Positions 25,675 to 33,362 of a stretch of 64,000 bases of DNA are shown here, piece after piece. Positions within the stretch are counted from its first letter, which is position 1, and every line of letters starts with the position of its first letter. The notes beneath the pieces were generated by a model that did no database searches, had not been told where the DNA came from, and saw nothing but the letters and a program-made list of their open reading frames with translations. A program made the translations under genes and the position numbers. The DNA comes from Aquincolibacterium sp041674705 (GTDB lineage Bacteria; Omnitrophota; Omnitrophia; Omnitrophales; Aquincolibacteriaceae): NCBI GenBank assembly GCA_041674705.1, contig JBAYVF010000007.1:11785-75784 (forward strand), read 5' to 3'.

Positions 25675-27438
25675 TTAGAAACCAGCAGCTTCTCCGCTCG
25701 CGCGGGGGTCGCTTTCGCCCTCTATTCTACCAGAACCCTCTTCAAAACAAACCATTTGCGCAAGTCCGACCGGATCTTCTTTTTCGATATCATGCCCCAA
25801 AAGAGCGAGCTTCAAACGGATCATTTCCTGACCATAGAGCCCGGACTCCATGTGAAGCGCTGTGTCCCGGACCAAAAGCCTTGGAGATTCCACCGCTCCG
25901 GAGCAGGACGCGCCAAGATCAAGCTTCTGGACTATCACATTAAGAAGCACCGCCGCCGCATCATCCGGACCATAAGCATTCAACAGAAGATCGGGCTTCC
26001 CATTTTTAAAAATGAATGTGGGAGCTTCGGATCCGCGGGGTCTTTGCCCTCCGGAGATAAGTTCCGCGGACCGGGGATCCTTCACAGACGATGGATCCGC
26101 GGCAAAATCAGTGAGCAGATCATTGAGAAAAAAACCGTAGCCCGGAACCTTCAGCGCCGAACCAAAGGCATCTCCCAATGTCGCGGTTAGGATCGCGATA
26201 TTTCCCTGCGGGTCTACGATCATAATGGAAGATCCCGCGCGCTTCCTTCCTTTCTCGGCCCCAGCCACTTTCATCTCATCGGATTTTAAAACCCGATCAA
26301 ACTGAATGGTATTCATCCGGTCTTGCGCCCATGTTTCCGAAAGGAGTTCGTTCAGCGGAATATCAAAAAGATCCGGGTCGGCAACCCCTGAGCGCTTCGA
26401 GAAGGCGACCTTCTGGATTTCTCCGAGGATATGGTATGTCTCCGGCACCTGCCCAAATCCGGGGATGCCAAAACGGGAAAGAAGATTGAGCCCGCGAAAA
26501 AGCATCACGCCTCCGTCGGCCGGAGGTCCCGCGCTGAAGAGATCGTATCCCTGATAAGTGACATGAAGGGGATCCCGCGCCGCGATCGTATAACCCTCAA
26601 GGTCCTTTTCATCCAAGAGGCCTGCCCGATAAACATTCTTACGAACAGCGCGCGCTATCTCTTTCGCGACCACACCGCTATAAAAAGTCTTCGCCCCCTT
26701 CGTCTGGATCAGACGGAACGCCTTGGCAAGTTCGGGTTGAGAGAGTTTTTTCCCGGCTTCGAGAGGAATTCCATTCTCGAAAAAAACCGACTTCGCGGAG
26801 TCCAAAAGCGCCAATCTTTTCGAATTTTCACGAAGCGCTTCCGCAAGGGCCTGCGACACTTCGGCTCCTTCTTCCGTATAACGGATCGCCGGATCCATCA
26901 GTTTCGCAAAAGGAAATTTATGCGTTCCGTATTTAGCATGAACCTCTTCGGTTAATTTTAAGAGTCCCGGAACACCGACCGAAAGCCCGCCTGTGTTTCT
27001 TTCCGGTTGATAAGGAAGTGGTTTGCCAGTCTCGCCCAGGAACATCTTCGGGAAGGCTTTGCCGGGGGCCTTAACACTTCCATCGAAAGAGAGAATGCGC
27101 CGGGTGCCCACATCATAAAAAAGAAAAAGGCCGCCGCCCCCGATCCCGGACGCCTGCGGCTCGACCACATTGAGCACCCATTGGGCTGTCACAGCCGCGT
27201 CGACTGCATTCCCGCCCTGTTTCAGCACTTCTAAGGCGGCTTGCGTCGCGCGTGGATCCGGAGTAATGACCATGGCTTTTTCGCCTGCGGCGGCATGCAG
27301 CTCCGGAAAGAAAAGGACGGTGAGGAGAAGAACAAGTAAGGCGGAAGGCGTACGGCGTACGGAGAAAATTTTTAAAAAAAAGCTCTTAAAAAACGCCGTA
27401 CACCGTACTCCGTACGCCGTATCCAAGAGAATTTTCAT
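25675..27438 (-). CDS. Gamma-glutamyltransferase-family protein, catalytic residues not conserved
   Basis: The 587-residue protein has the GGT fold: GEKAMVITPDPRATQAALEVLKQGGNAVDAAVTAQWVLNVVEP at the start of the mature part and SGIGGGGLFLFYD. In GGT the autoprocessing nucleophile is the first Thr of TTHYSVVD; here the segment reads AGSSIMIVDPQGN (about residue 400), so the Thr position aligns with Gly and only Ser residues are near. The later oxyanion glycines (GSPGGS) correspond to AYGPDDA. It may be inactive or a binding protein. A signal peptide ends near ELHAAAG; its charged N-region is encoded by a family A repeat. GGAG lies 10 bases before the ATG. Confidence 0.85.
   Translation of the reverse strand: MKILLDTAYGVRCTAFFKSFFLKIFSVRRTPSALLVLLLTVLFFPELHAAAGEKAMVITPDPRATQAALEVLKQGGNAVDAAVTAQWVLNVVEPQASGIGGGGLFLFYDVGTRRILSFDGSVKAPGKAFPKMFLGETGKPLPYQPERNTGGLSVGVPGLLKLTEEVHAKYGTHKFPFAKLMDPAIRYTEEGAEVSQALAEALRENSKRLALLDSAKSVFFENGIPLEAGKKLSQPELAKAFRLIQTKGAKTFYSGVVAKEIARAVRKNVYRAGLLDEKDLEGYTIAARDPLHVTYQGYDLFSAGPPADGGVMLFRGLNLLSRFGIPGFGQVPETYHILGEIQKVAFSKRSGVADPDLFDIPLNELLSETWAQDRMNTIQFDRVLKSDEMKVAGAEKGRKRAGSSIMIVDPQGNIAILTATLGDAFGSALKVPGYGFFLNDLLTDFAADPSSVKDPRSAELISGGQRPRGSEAPTFIFKNGKPDLLLNAYGPDDAAAVLLNVIVQKLDLGASCSGAVESPRLLVRDTALHMESGLYGQEMIRLKLALLGHDIEKEDPVGLAQMVCFEEGSGRIEGESDPRASGEAAGF
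27338..27422. repeat. GTACGGC heptamer inverted repeat (family A) inside a signal peptide
   Basis: Two arms of GTACGGC-type words around an A/T-rich loop lie within codons 6-33 of the gamma-glutamyltransferase-like gene and code for the N-region of its signal peptide (AYGVRCTAFF and SVRRTPSA). Confidence 0.85.
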
Positions 27439-27499
27439 TCGAAAGTTTTCTCCAAAGGAGACAAATAACCGTCACTAAAGCGGCAAGGAAAGTGCGGCG

Positions 27500-28441
27500 C
27501 TAGCGGCCCAGGATCTTTTTCGCGGCTTTGATAATATGCGGATGGGTGAGGCCGTACTTTTCCAAAAGCTCTTCCGCTTTACCGGATTCCGCAAAGGTGT
27601 CTTGGATGGCCACAAAACCCATCTTGCAAGGATGTTTCTTCGCGAGGAAAGTCGCGATCGCGCTTCCGAGACCTCCCCAGATCTGATGTTCTTCCGCGAC
27701 AAGAACGTGCCCGGTCCGCTTGGCCTCTTCCAGAATGAGCTCGGTATCCAGCGGCTTCACGGTGTGCATGTCGATCACGCTTGCGCTGATGCCTTCGTCG
27801 GCAAGCCGTTCTGCCGCCTCGAGCGCCTCGAAAACTTCCAAACCATTGGCGATGATCGTCAGGTCTTTCCCTTCGCGCAACCGGACGCCTTTGCCGATCT
27901 TAAAATCCGTGCCGGCTTTGTGGACGACCGGGGCTTTCGGCCTGCCCGTTCGAATATAAACGGGACCCACATATTTCGCGGTCTCAAGAACCAGCGCCCG
28001 CGCGGAAACTTCATCCGCAGGGATCATCACAACGAACCCGGGAAGGCTCGTCATAAGAGCCACATCTTCGATCGACATTTGTGAAGCGCCATCTTCCCCG
28101 ACCGTGATACCGCCGTGGGAACCGACGACTTTTACGTTGAGCTCCGAAAAGGCGACGCCCATGCGGAACTGATCGAAGCCTTTGCTGACCAGAAAAGACG
28201 CAAAGCTTGAGATAAAAGGGATCTTCCCGCAAGAAGCAAGCCCCGCGGCCACTCCGACAAGATTCGCTTCCTGGATCCCGACATTGAAGAACCGTTCCGG
28301 GAATTTTTCAGAGAAAAGAACCGATTTCGTGGACTTGGAAAGATCCGCATCAAGGACCACAACCTGCGGATTCATCTTGCCGATCTCGACAAGCGTCTCC
28401 CCGTAAGCATCTCGCGTAGCTTTGCCTAAGATTTTGTTCAC
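27500..28441 (-). CDS. Transketolase, C-terminal subunit
   Basis: The 313-residue protein carries the pyrimidine-binding domain (FFNVGIQEANLVGVAAGLASCGKIPFISSFASFLVSKGFDQFRM, with the catalytic Glu in GIQEAN) and the C-terminal transketolase domain. In split enzymes it pairs with the N-terminal TPP-binding subunit encoded upstream. The pair transfers two-carbon units between sugar phosphates in the pentose phosphate pathway. It is separated from its partner gene by a 108-base palindromic element, which may alter their ratio. Confidence 0.93.
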   Translation of the reverse strand: MNKILGKATRDAYGETLVEIGKMNPQVVVLDADLSKSTKSVLFSEKFPERFFNVGIQEANLVGVAAGLASCGKIPFISSFASFLVSKGFDQFRMGVAFSELNVKVVGSHGGITVGEDGASQMSIEDVALMTSLPGFVVMIPADEVSARALVLETAKYVGPVYIRTGRPKAPVVHKAGTDFKIGKGVRLREGKDLTIIANGLEVFEALEAAERLADEGISASVIDMHTVKPLDTELILEEAKRTGHVLVAEEHQIWGGLGSAIATFLAKKHPCKMGFVAIQDTFAESGKAEELLEKYGLTHPHIIKAAKKILGR

Positions 28442-28442
28442 C

Positions 28443-28546
28443 CCGTTAGATCCTCTCTAAAATAGTAAAATTCGAAAACAATTTCTTCGCCTGAAAATCA
28501 CCAAAAATTTCCACATCAGCTCCTTTGGTTAAGGATCTAACGGGGC
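28443..28546. repeat. CCCCGTTAGA inverted element, copy 2, between the transketolase subunits
   Basis: CCCCGTTAGATCC (28443) and GGATCTAACGGGG (28534-28546) form terminal inverted repeats around about 80 AT-rich bases. The left end carries the ribosome site of the downstream subunit. Confidence 0.65.
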
Positions 28547-28549
28547 AGG

Positions 28550-29368
28550 TCAAGATAATTCCTTTAAAGCTTTTTCAACTTGTTCGCGCGTCGGAGCGAC
28601 GCCGTGAAAAGCATTGTTCCCTTCCATGAAGGACACGCCTTTACCCTTGACGGTATGCGCGATGATCATGACCGGTTGATTTTTGATCTTTTTGGCTTTC
28701 TCGACGGCGCGCAGGATCTCTTTCACATTGTGCCCGTCGATTTCAAAGGTGTGCCAGCGGAACGCCTTCCATTTTGCGACCACAGGTTCCATGTCGCAGA
28801 TATTTTTCGTGGAATCATCCAGCTGGAATTTGTTGTAATCCAGGAATGCGATCAGATGATCGACCTTGTGATGCGCGGCCATCGCGGCCGCTTCCCAGGT
28901 CTGGCCTTCGTTCATTTCGCCGTCGCTTGTAATGACATAGGTGTAATAATCTTTTTTATCCAGCCGCCGCGCCAGGGCCATGCCGATTCCCATGGAGAGA
29001 CCCTGTCCCAGGGACCCTGTGGAAGCCTCCACCCCCGGTAGCTTGCGACGATCCGGATGCCCCTGGAGAGGACTGCCAAGTTTGCGAAAATCGGTCAAAG
29101 TTTTGGGATCAAAATAACCGGATTCGGCAAGGGCCGCATAAAGCGCGGGGCAAGCATGCCCTTTACTCAGAATAAGACGGTCACGATCCGGCCACTGCGG
29201 GTCTTGGGGATTGTGATTCATGAGGTTGAAATAAAGAGCTACCGTCATTTCGGTAGCGGAGAGGGAACCGCCGGGATGCCCCGAAACCGCGGCTCCGGTC
29301 ATCTCGACGATGTGTCGGCGAACAAGTTTTGCCTTCGCCTTAAGTTGCTCTACAGAAAGCTTTTCCAT
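28550..29368 (-). CDS. Transketolase, N-terminal subunit
   Basis: The 272-residue protein binds thiamine diphosphate: TSDGEMNEGQTWEAAAMAAHHKVDHLIAFLDYNKFQLDD contains the GDG...N motif. Other transketolase features are HPGGSLSATE and KGHACPALYAALAESGYF. It acts with the C-terminal subunit downstream. The split form is usual in archaea and many bacteria. Confidence 0.94.
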   Translation of the reverse strand: MEKLSVEQLKAKAKLVRRHIVEMTGAAVSGHPGGSLSATEMTVALYFNLMNHNPQDPQWPDRDRLILSKGHACPALYAALAESGYFDPKTLTDFRKLGSPLQGHPDRRKLPGVEASTGSLGQGLSMGIGMALARRLDKKDYYTYVITSDGEMNEGQTWEAAAMAAHHKVDHLIAFLDYNKFQLDDSTKNICDMEPVVAKWKAFRWHTFEIDGHNVKEILRAVEKAKKIKNQPVMIIAHTVKGKGVSFMEGNNAFHGVAPTREQVEKALKELS

Positions 29369-29462
29369 GAATTTATGAATGCCTTGGCTGATTTGTATAG
29401 AGGAAAAAGACAGCGAAGTCTAGCGGCTTTCTTGGGTGTCGTCAATGAATAAAAACGCTTCC

Positions 29463-29533
29463 GTACGGCGGAAGGCGTACGGCGTAACGCGTATTTAGTT
29501 TTCGCCGTACTCCGTACGCCCTACGCCGTACCC
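29463..29533. repeat. GTACGGC heptamer inverted repeat (family A)
   Basis: Left arm GTACGGC GGAAGGC GTACGGC, an AT loop and right complementary arm. It lies in the divergent spacer before the M24 peptidase gene. Confidence 0.85.
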
Positions 29534-29551
29534 GCATGTGTGTTTTGCGGA

Positions 29552-29580
29552 TTGAAGCATGGGTCTCAGCGTGATATTCT
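29552..29580 (+). promoter_or_regulatory. Promoter that would give a leaderless M24 peptidase mRNA
   Basis: TTGAAG (29552-29557) and TATTCT (29575-29580) are separated by 17 bases. Transcription would start about at the A of the ATG at 29586, and no ribosome site is visible. Confidence 0.45.
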
Positions 29581-29585
29581 TACTC

Positions 29586-30710
29586 ATGCCCAAAGAGAAT
29601 CTTTTGATCATCGCTTCAAGCGAAAAAGACTCGGACCTTTACTACGCGACAAAATTCATCGCGCCCGACGCCTTCGTTTTCCTCCAATCCCACGGAAAGA
29701 AATACATCCTGGTGAGCGATCTTGAGATCGACCGCGCCAAAAAACAGGCCCGGGTCCACCAAGTTCTTTCAAGCTCCCGCCTCGCCTCGGAATACAAGCA
29801 AAAATACAAGAAGGCATGCTCCTTTATAGAGCTTGTTCTTTATTTTCTGGAAAAGTTGCGCGTCAAAAGCGTTTTCGTCCCCGGAAATTTCCCCGTCCAA
29901 TATTATGCCCCGCTAAAACACGCCGGTCTCGGGATCCAGTATAAAAACGGGCTTTTTTTTGAAGACCGCCTGATCAAAGACCCCAGGGAAGTCGCGGCGA
30001 TCACTCAAGCGCTGCGCGCCACTGAAAAAGCCGCGCGGGAAGCGATCAAGACCTTGAAAGGCTCGGCGATCCGGAAGAATAAACTTTATTTTAAAGGGAA
30101 GCTTCTCACCAGCGACATCCTGAAAAAAGTTATCCACAGGTCGCTCCTGGAAAGTGGCTGCGCGGGCGAACACACGATCGTTTCCTGCGGCCATCATTCG
30201 ATCGACCCTCACGATCAAGGCTCGGGTCCTCTTTACGCCCACCAGCCGATCATTATGGATATTTTCCCGCGTAGCGAGAAAACACTTTATCACGCGGATT
30301 TCACCCGGACCGTGGTCCGCGGCAAAGCATCGCCCGAACTCAAGGAAATGTATGCGGCTGTGAAGGAAGGCCAGAACATCGCCTTCAAGATGATCCGTGG
30401 CGGGATCGCCACTAAAAAGGTCCATGGAGCTATTCAGGCGAGGTTTACGCAACTTGGCTTCAAAACAGAGGTTAAGCATGGTCGCATGCAGGGCTTTTTC
30501 CATAGCACCGGCCATGGTCTGGGCCTCGACATCCATGAGCCTCCCCGCATCAGCGTGGGAGAAGATATTTTGAAAGCGGGACAAGTTGTTACTGTCGAAC
30601 CCGGACTTTATTACAAAAATGTCGGCGGCGTACGCCTCGAAGATGTCGTCGTGGTGACAAAAAAAGGCTGCAAGAACCTCACAAAATTCCCGAGACAACT
30701 CGAGATCTAG
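29586..30710 (+). CDS. M24-family metallopeptidase (Xaa-Pro aminopeptidase-like)
   Basis: The 374-residue protein has an N-terminal creatinase-like domain and a C-terminal pita-bread fold with all metal ligands visible: Asp in MDIFPRS and in HADFTRTVV, His in GHGLGLDIHE, Glu in VTVEPGLYY and Glu in RLEDVVVV. It removes N-terminal residues, often before proline. ATG 29586 was chosen because it begins MPKENLLII and fits a promoter for leaderless expression; an in-frame ATG at 29559 would add nine hydrophobic residues. Confidence 0.88.
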   Translation: MPKENLLIIASSEKDSDLYYATKFIAPDAFVFLQSHGKKYILVSDLEIDRAKKQARVHQVLSSSRLASEYKQKYKKACSFIELVLYFLEKLRVKSVFVPGNFPVQYYAPLKHAGLGIQYKNGLFFEDRLIKDPREVAAITQALRATEKAAREAIKTLKGSAIRKNKLYFKGKLLTSDILKKVIHRSLLESGCAGEHTIVSCGHHSIDPHDQGSGPLYAHQPIIMDIFPRSEKTLYHADFTRTVVRGKASPELKEMYAAVKEGQNIAFKMIRGGIATKKVHGAIQARFTQLGFKTEVKHGRMQGFFHSTGHGLGLDIHEPPRISVGEDILKAGQVVTVEPGLYYKNVGGVRLEDVVVVTKKGCKNLTKFPRQLEI

Positions 30711-30717
30711 AAGGAAT

Positions 30718-30841
30718 CAAACTCCAATAATCAAGATACAAGATCCAAACAAACCCCAATCACCAAAAACCAACGATTAAATAATTGGTTATTGGAGTTT
30801 GAATATTGCTTGGTTATTGTTTCTTGGTGCTTGGTTATTAA
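30718..30841. repeat. CCAAN heptamer inverted repeat (family E)
   Basis: An AT-rich inverted repeat: the left arm is built of TCCAATA ATCAAGA TACAAGA-type words and the right arm of TTGGTTA TTGGAGT words, roughly 7 bases each, around TTAAATAATTGG. It fills the spacer before the PQ-loop gene. Confidence 0.75.
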
Positions 30842-30854
30842 AGCGAAAGGCTTT

Positions 30855-31124
30855 ATGAAATTTTTAATACATCTTAGCGCGTGGGCAGGCGCCGTCCTTC
30901 CCCTTTTCAATATTCCGCTCATGATGCGGATCATCAAGCGGAAGTCTGCTGACGATATCAGTCTGGTCTGGCTTTTCGGAGTTTGGATCTGCATCCTTCT
31001 CATGTCTCCCGCGGCCCTCACTTCGCAGGATTTCGCATTCCGCGCCTTCGGCTGGACCAACGTTATTTTTTTTACCGGGGTCGTCATCGTGACCGTGAAG
31101 TATCATCATAAATTCAAAAAATGA
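30855..31124 (+). CDS. Small PQ-loop/SemiSWEET-like membrane protein
   Basis: The 89-residue protein has three membrane helices, with PLFNIPLMMRIIKRKSADDISLVWLFGVW as a PQ-loop-like first helix and loop (Pro in the helix, then KRKSADDIS). SemiSWEETs form dimers that pass sugars; substrate is unknown here. AAAGG precedes the ATG. The frame is open upstream to 30792 but that part is repeat sequence. Confidence 0.72.
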   Translation: MKFLIHLSAWAGAVLPLFNIPLMMRIIKRKSADDISLVWLFGVWICILLMSPAALTSQDFAFRAFGWTNVIFFTGVVIVTVKYHHKFKK

Positions 31125-31125
31125 G

Positions 31126-31192
31126 TACGGCGGAAGGCGTACGGTGTAAAAGCTTCTTTCGCCGTACTCCGTACGCCGTACCCCTTACGGTC
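31126..31192. repeat. GTACGGC heptamer inverted repeat (family A), left of GIY-YIG gene
   Basis: GTACGGC GGAAGGC GTACGGT words, a central AAAAGCTT and complementary ACTCCGT ACGCCGT words. Confidence 0.85.
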
Positions 31193-31198
31193 TTTTAG

Positions 31199-31573
31199 AT
31201 GCATCCCACCTATAAAAGAATGCTCGCGGGGCTTGAGAAAAAAAAGAAGGCCTCGCGCCGTAAAAAAACGTCCTCCGGCAAGTGGTCCCTTTATATCCTG
31301 AAATGCGGCGACGGATCTTTTTACACGGGGATCACCAACGACCTCGAACGACGCTTCAAAATGCATCAAGCCGGCAAGGCTTCCCGCTACACCCGCTCCC
31401 ACGGCCCTGTGGAGATGCTTTATTCGGAGAAATGCGGCGACCGGTCCAGCGCTCTCATCCGGGAATGTGAAGTGAAGGAATGGCCGCGAACCAGGAAAGA
31501 GAAATTAATAAAATCGAGAGACGGAAAACGCGGGACGTTTTGCAAGGCGGAAGGCGCCGCGCGTGCGGCGTAA
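31199..31573 (+). CDS. GIY-YIG nuclease-domain protein
   Basis: The 124-residue protein has a basic N-terminus (EKKKKASRRKKTSS) and a GIY-YIG domain: LYILKCGDGSFYTGITNDLERRFKMHQAGKASRYTRSHGPVEMLYSEKC. Both the YIL and YTG motif tyrosines and the conserved Arg are present; it resembles the small YhbQ-type proteins. These may cut DNA in repair or mobility; no homing function is shown. The last codons (KAEGAARAA) are encoded by a family A repeat, and a second copy lies immediately upstream, so the gene is bracketed by two copies. Confidence 0.85.
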   Translation: MHPTYKRMLAGLEKKKKASRRKKTSSGKWSLYILKCGDGSFYTGITNDLERRFKMHQAGKASRYTRSHGPVEMLYSEKCGDRSSALIRECEVKEWPRTRKEKLIKSRDGKRGTFCKAEGAARAA

Positions 31574-31612
31574 AAATTTTTCCATCGCCGTACGCCTTAC
31601 TCCGTACGCTTT
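31542..31612. repeat. GTACGGC heptamer inverted repeat (family A), right of GIY-YIG gene
   Basis: A diverged copy (GGCGGAAGGC, GTGCGGC) overlaps the 3' end of the GIY-YIG frame; the right arm has GTACGCC TTACTCC words. Confidence 0.75.
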
Positions 31613-32211
31613 TAATTCAATTGGTCTTCCAGCTTTGCGGTGAGGGCATCGATCTGCTTTAGAAGATAATCCGGAACAAGATCTTCCTCTTCAAGCTGGG
31701 TCTTCGCAGAATTCAAGAAACCAATGAGTCGCCTCAAAATGGAGCCTCGCTTTTGCTCCTTAAGTTCCGGCGTATCCTTCGGCGCGTGCGTCTCGAGGAT
31801 CTTCTTCACCTGCGCCCGGACCTCCTTGACCTCCTTGCCTTCATTGAGGACGTCATTGCGGAGCTCGGCAAATTCGTTGGTGGGGATGTTCTTGTTGTTT
31901 TTGGCAAGCCGGAGCACGTTCACCGACTCATAATCCGGGATCTTCTTGGGCGTTTCTTCTTCCGTATAATCCGGCTTTACGATCCGAGGCTCTTCTTTTT
32001 CCAGGAAAGAATAGGACTTGATAAGCTTCGACGCCGTCGCCTCTTTAATGCTCAGTTCTTTATGACAATAAGTCTCGAACGCCTGATAACCCCATTCTTT
32101 GTAGAGCTTGTTCTTATAGATGGAGAAGAGGTGCTGACCCAGCTGGATCCAGCTCGCTTTGTGATGCTTGGCGATCTCAACGGTTTTTATTCGCAATTCA
32201 TCGTTACCCAT
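31612..32211 (-). CDS. Hypothetical helical protein
   Basis: The 199-residue protein is hydrophilic and mainly helical. The N-terminal part (KHHKASWIQLGQHLFSIYKN, then KEWGYQAFETYCHKELSIKEATASKLIKSYSFL, residues about 10-70) looks like a helix-turn-helix or phage-type adaptor, and the C-terminal half is charged with possible coiled coil. I do not recognise the family. ATG 32211 follows GGTGAAA; the open frame upstream is repeat sequence. The gene is convergent with the GIY-YIG gene and downstream of mqnD. Confidence 0.6.
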   Translation of the reverse strand: MGNDELRIKTVEIAKHHKASWIQLGQHLFSIYKNKLYKEWGYQAFETYCHKELSIKEATASKLIKSYSFLEKEEPRIVKPDYTEEETPKKIPDYESVNVLRLAKNNKNIPTNEFAELRNDVLNEGKEVKEVRAQVKKILETHAPKDTPELKEQKRGSILRRLIGFLNSAKTQLEEEDLVPDYLLKQIDALTAKLEDQLN

Positions 32212-32228
32212 GATTTTCACCCTATGAA

Positions 32229-32312
32229 ATAGTAAGTAGTAGGTGGTAAGTAGCATGTAGAAAAACCGTTTCGGTTCACGGCCACCTACCACATACTACC
32301 TACTACATACTT
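32229..32312. repeat. TAAGTGG-type heptamer inverted repeat (family D)
   Basis: Left arm AGTAAGT AGTAGGT GGTAAGT and right arm CCACCTA CCACATA CTACCTA, with exact 7-base period. Confidence 0.85.
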
Positions 32313-32314
32313 TC

Positions 32315-33262
32315 TTAAATGAATTCCAGATTTACTTTCTTCGGAATAATTCCGTGCTGATATGCTTCATCAAGCAGCTTTCGAAAGCCGGCTTCCCCGT
32401 CTTGGCCGATGTCGAGCGTGCGCTTGTTCACATACATGGCCACAAAGCGATCGTTCAAGTCCTCAGAGATCCCACGGCCGAATTGGCTCGCGTATTCTAA
32501 GGCATCCTTCCGGTGGTTCAAGGCATATTCGATGCTTTCTTTAAAGAGGCGGGAAAATCCTTTGATCGTTTCTTCTCCGAGATCGCGGCGGATCACATCG
32601 ATCCCGAGCGGAAGCGGAAGCTTCGTTTTCTCGTGCCACCATCCCCCGAGATCCAGAACTTTTTCCAGCCCATGCTCCGCGTGCGTGATCTGTCCTTCGT
32701 GGATCACAAGACCATAATCGGCCTCGCCGCTTTTCACCGCGTCGAAAACTTTGTCGAAAGGAACAAAAACAACTTCGTACGGTGTACGGAGTACGGCGGA
32801 AGGCGACCTGGATTCTGACTTTGCATACAGCTGGAGAGCCAGATAAGCAGTAGTGAGCTTGCCGGGAATAGCTATTTTTTGCACGGAGTGCGGAGTGCGG
32901 GGCACGGCGTTCGTTTTATGCGTCTCGCCGTACGCCTCACGCCGTACGAGAATCGGTCCATAATTGTCCCCCACGCTCGCTCCCGACCGCATGACGAGAT
33001 ATCGGTCTGCCAGATAAGCATACGCGTGACAAGAAACGGCCGTGACCTCGAGGGAAACCTCCGAGGTTGCGTGCATTCCAACCTCGGAGGTTGGAGAGGT
33101 AGAAAGCGCGCGCTGATTGAGGGATTCGATGTCTTCGATCACATGTTCGACTTTGAAGCCACGCATATCGATTTTCTCATGCGCCAGGGCATAGAACATG
33201 AACGCGTCGTCGGGGTCCGGGCTGTGGCCGACTCGGATGAGCTTAGTATCGGGAGTCTTCAT
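32315..33262 (-). CDS. mqnD: 1,4-dihydroxy-6-naphthoate synthase (MqnD) with three repeat-coded insertions
   Basis: The 315-residue protein is a periplasmic-binding-protein-like enzyme: RVGHSPDPDDAFMFYAL at the start, AIPGKLTTAYLALQLY in the middle, and ADYGLVIHEGQ. MqnD cleaves cyclic dehypoxanthinyl futalosine in the futalosine route to menaquinone. It is somewhat longer than usual (about 280). The extra length coincides with three stretches encoded by DNA repeats: TSPTSEVGMHATSEV, KTNAVPRTPHSVQ and SRSPSAVLRTPYEV. MqnA is a related fold, so MqnD versus MqnA is not absolute. No other mqn gene is in the window. Confidence 0.82.
   Translation of the reverse strand: MKTPDTKLIRVGHSPDPDDAFMFYALAHEKIDMRGFKVEHVIEDIESLNQRALSTSPTSEVGMHATSEVSLEVTAVSCHAYAYLADRYLVMRSGASVGDNYGPILVRREAYGETHKTNAVPRTPHSVQKIAIPGKLTTAYLALQLYAKSESRSPSAVLRTPYEVVFVPFDKVFDAVKSGEADYGLVIHEGQITHAEHGLEKVLDLGGWWHEKTKLPLPLGIDVIRRDLGEETIKGFSRLFKESIEYALNHRKDALEYASQFGRGISEDLNDRFVAMYVNKRTLDIGQDGEAGFRKLLDEAYQHGIIPKKVNLEFI
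32776..32832. repeat. Family A repeat arm in mqnD
   Basis: GTACGGT GTACGGA GTACGGC GGAAGGC words with period 7, read in frame as SPSAVL RTPYEV on the minus strand. Confidence 0.8.
32880..32950. repeat. Diverged family A repeat in mqnD
   Basis: Words such as GGAGTGC GGAGTGC and GTACGCC TCACGCC are in-frame with mqnD. Confidence 0.65.
33047..33105. repeat. CCAACCTC/GAGGTTGG palindromic insertion in mqnD
   Basis: Two CCTC(C/G)GAGG-type palindromes about 25 bases apart code for TSEVGMHATSEVSLE. The element has no 7-base period and is a separate family. Confidence 0.65.
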
Positions 33263-33306
33263 GGGAGAGGAATATAGGGGAAGTTCAAGGATTGGTCAAT
33301 CTATCA

Positions 33307-33362
33307 ACCATGTACGGTGTAAAAACTTTTTCGCCGTATTCCGTACGCCTTACGCAGAACGT
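33307..33362. repeat. GTACGGC heptamer repeat (family A) at the 3' end of the giant gene
   Basis: GTACGGTGT words, AAAAACTTTTT loop, and ACTCCGT-like right arm. It contains the stop codon of the giant gene and may act as its terminator. Confidence 0.8.

Noticed and set aside
17195..33362. Possible CRISPR array because of many similar short repeats
   Set aside because: Copies are dispersed singly through spacers and genes, are palindromic with 7-base internal period, and have no spacer-repeat alternation or cas genes.
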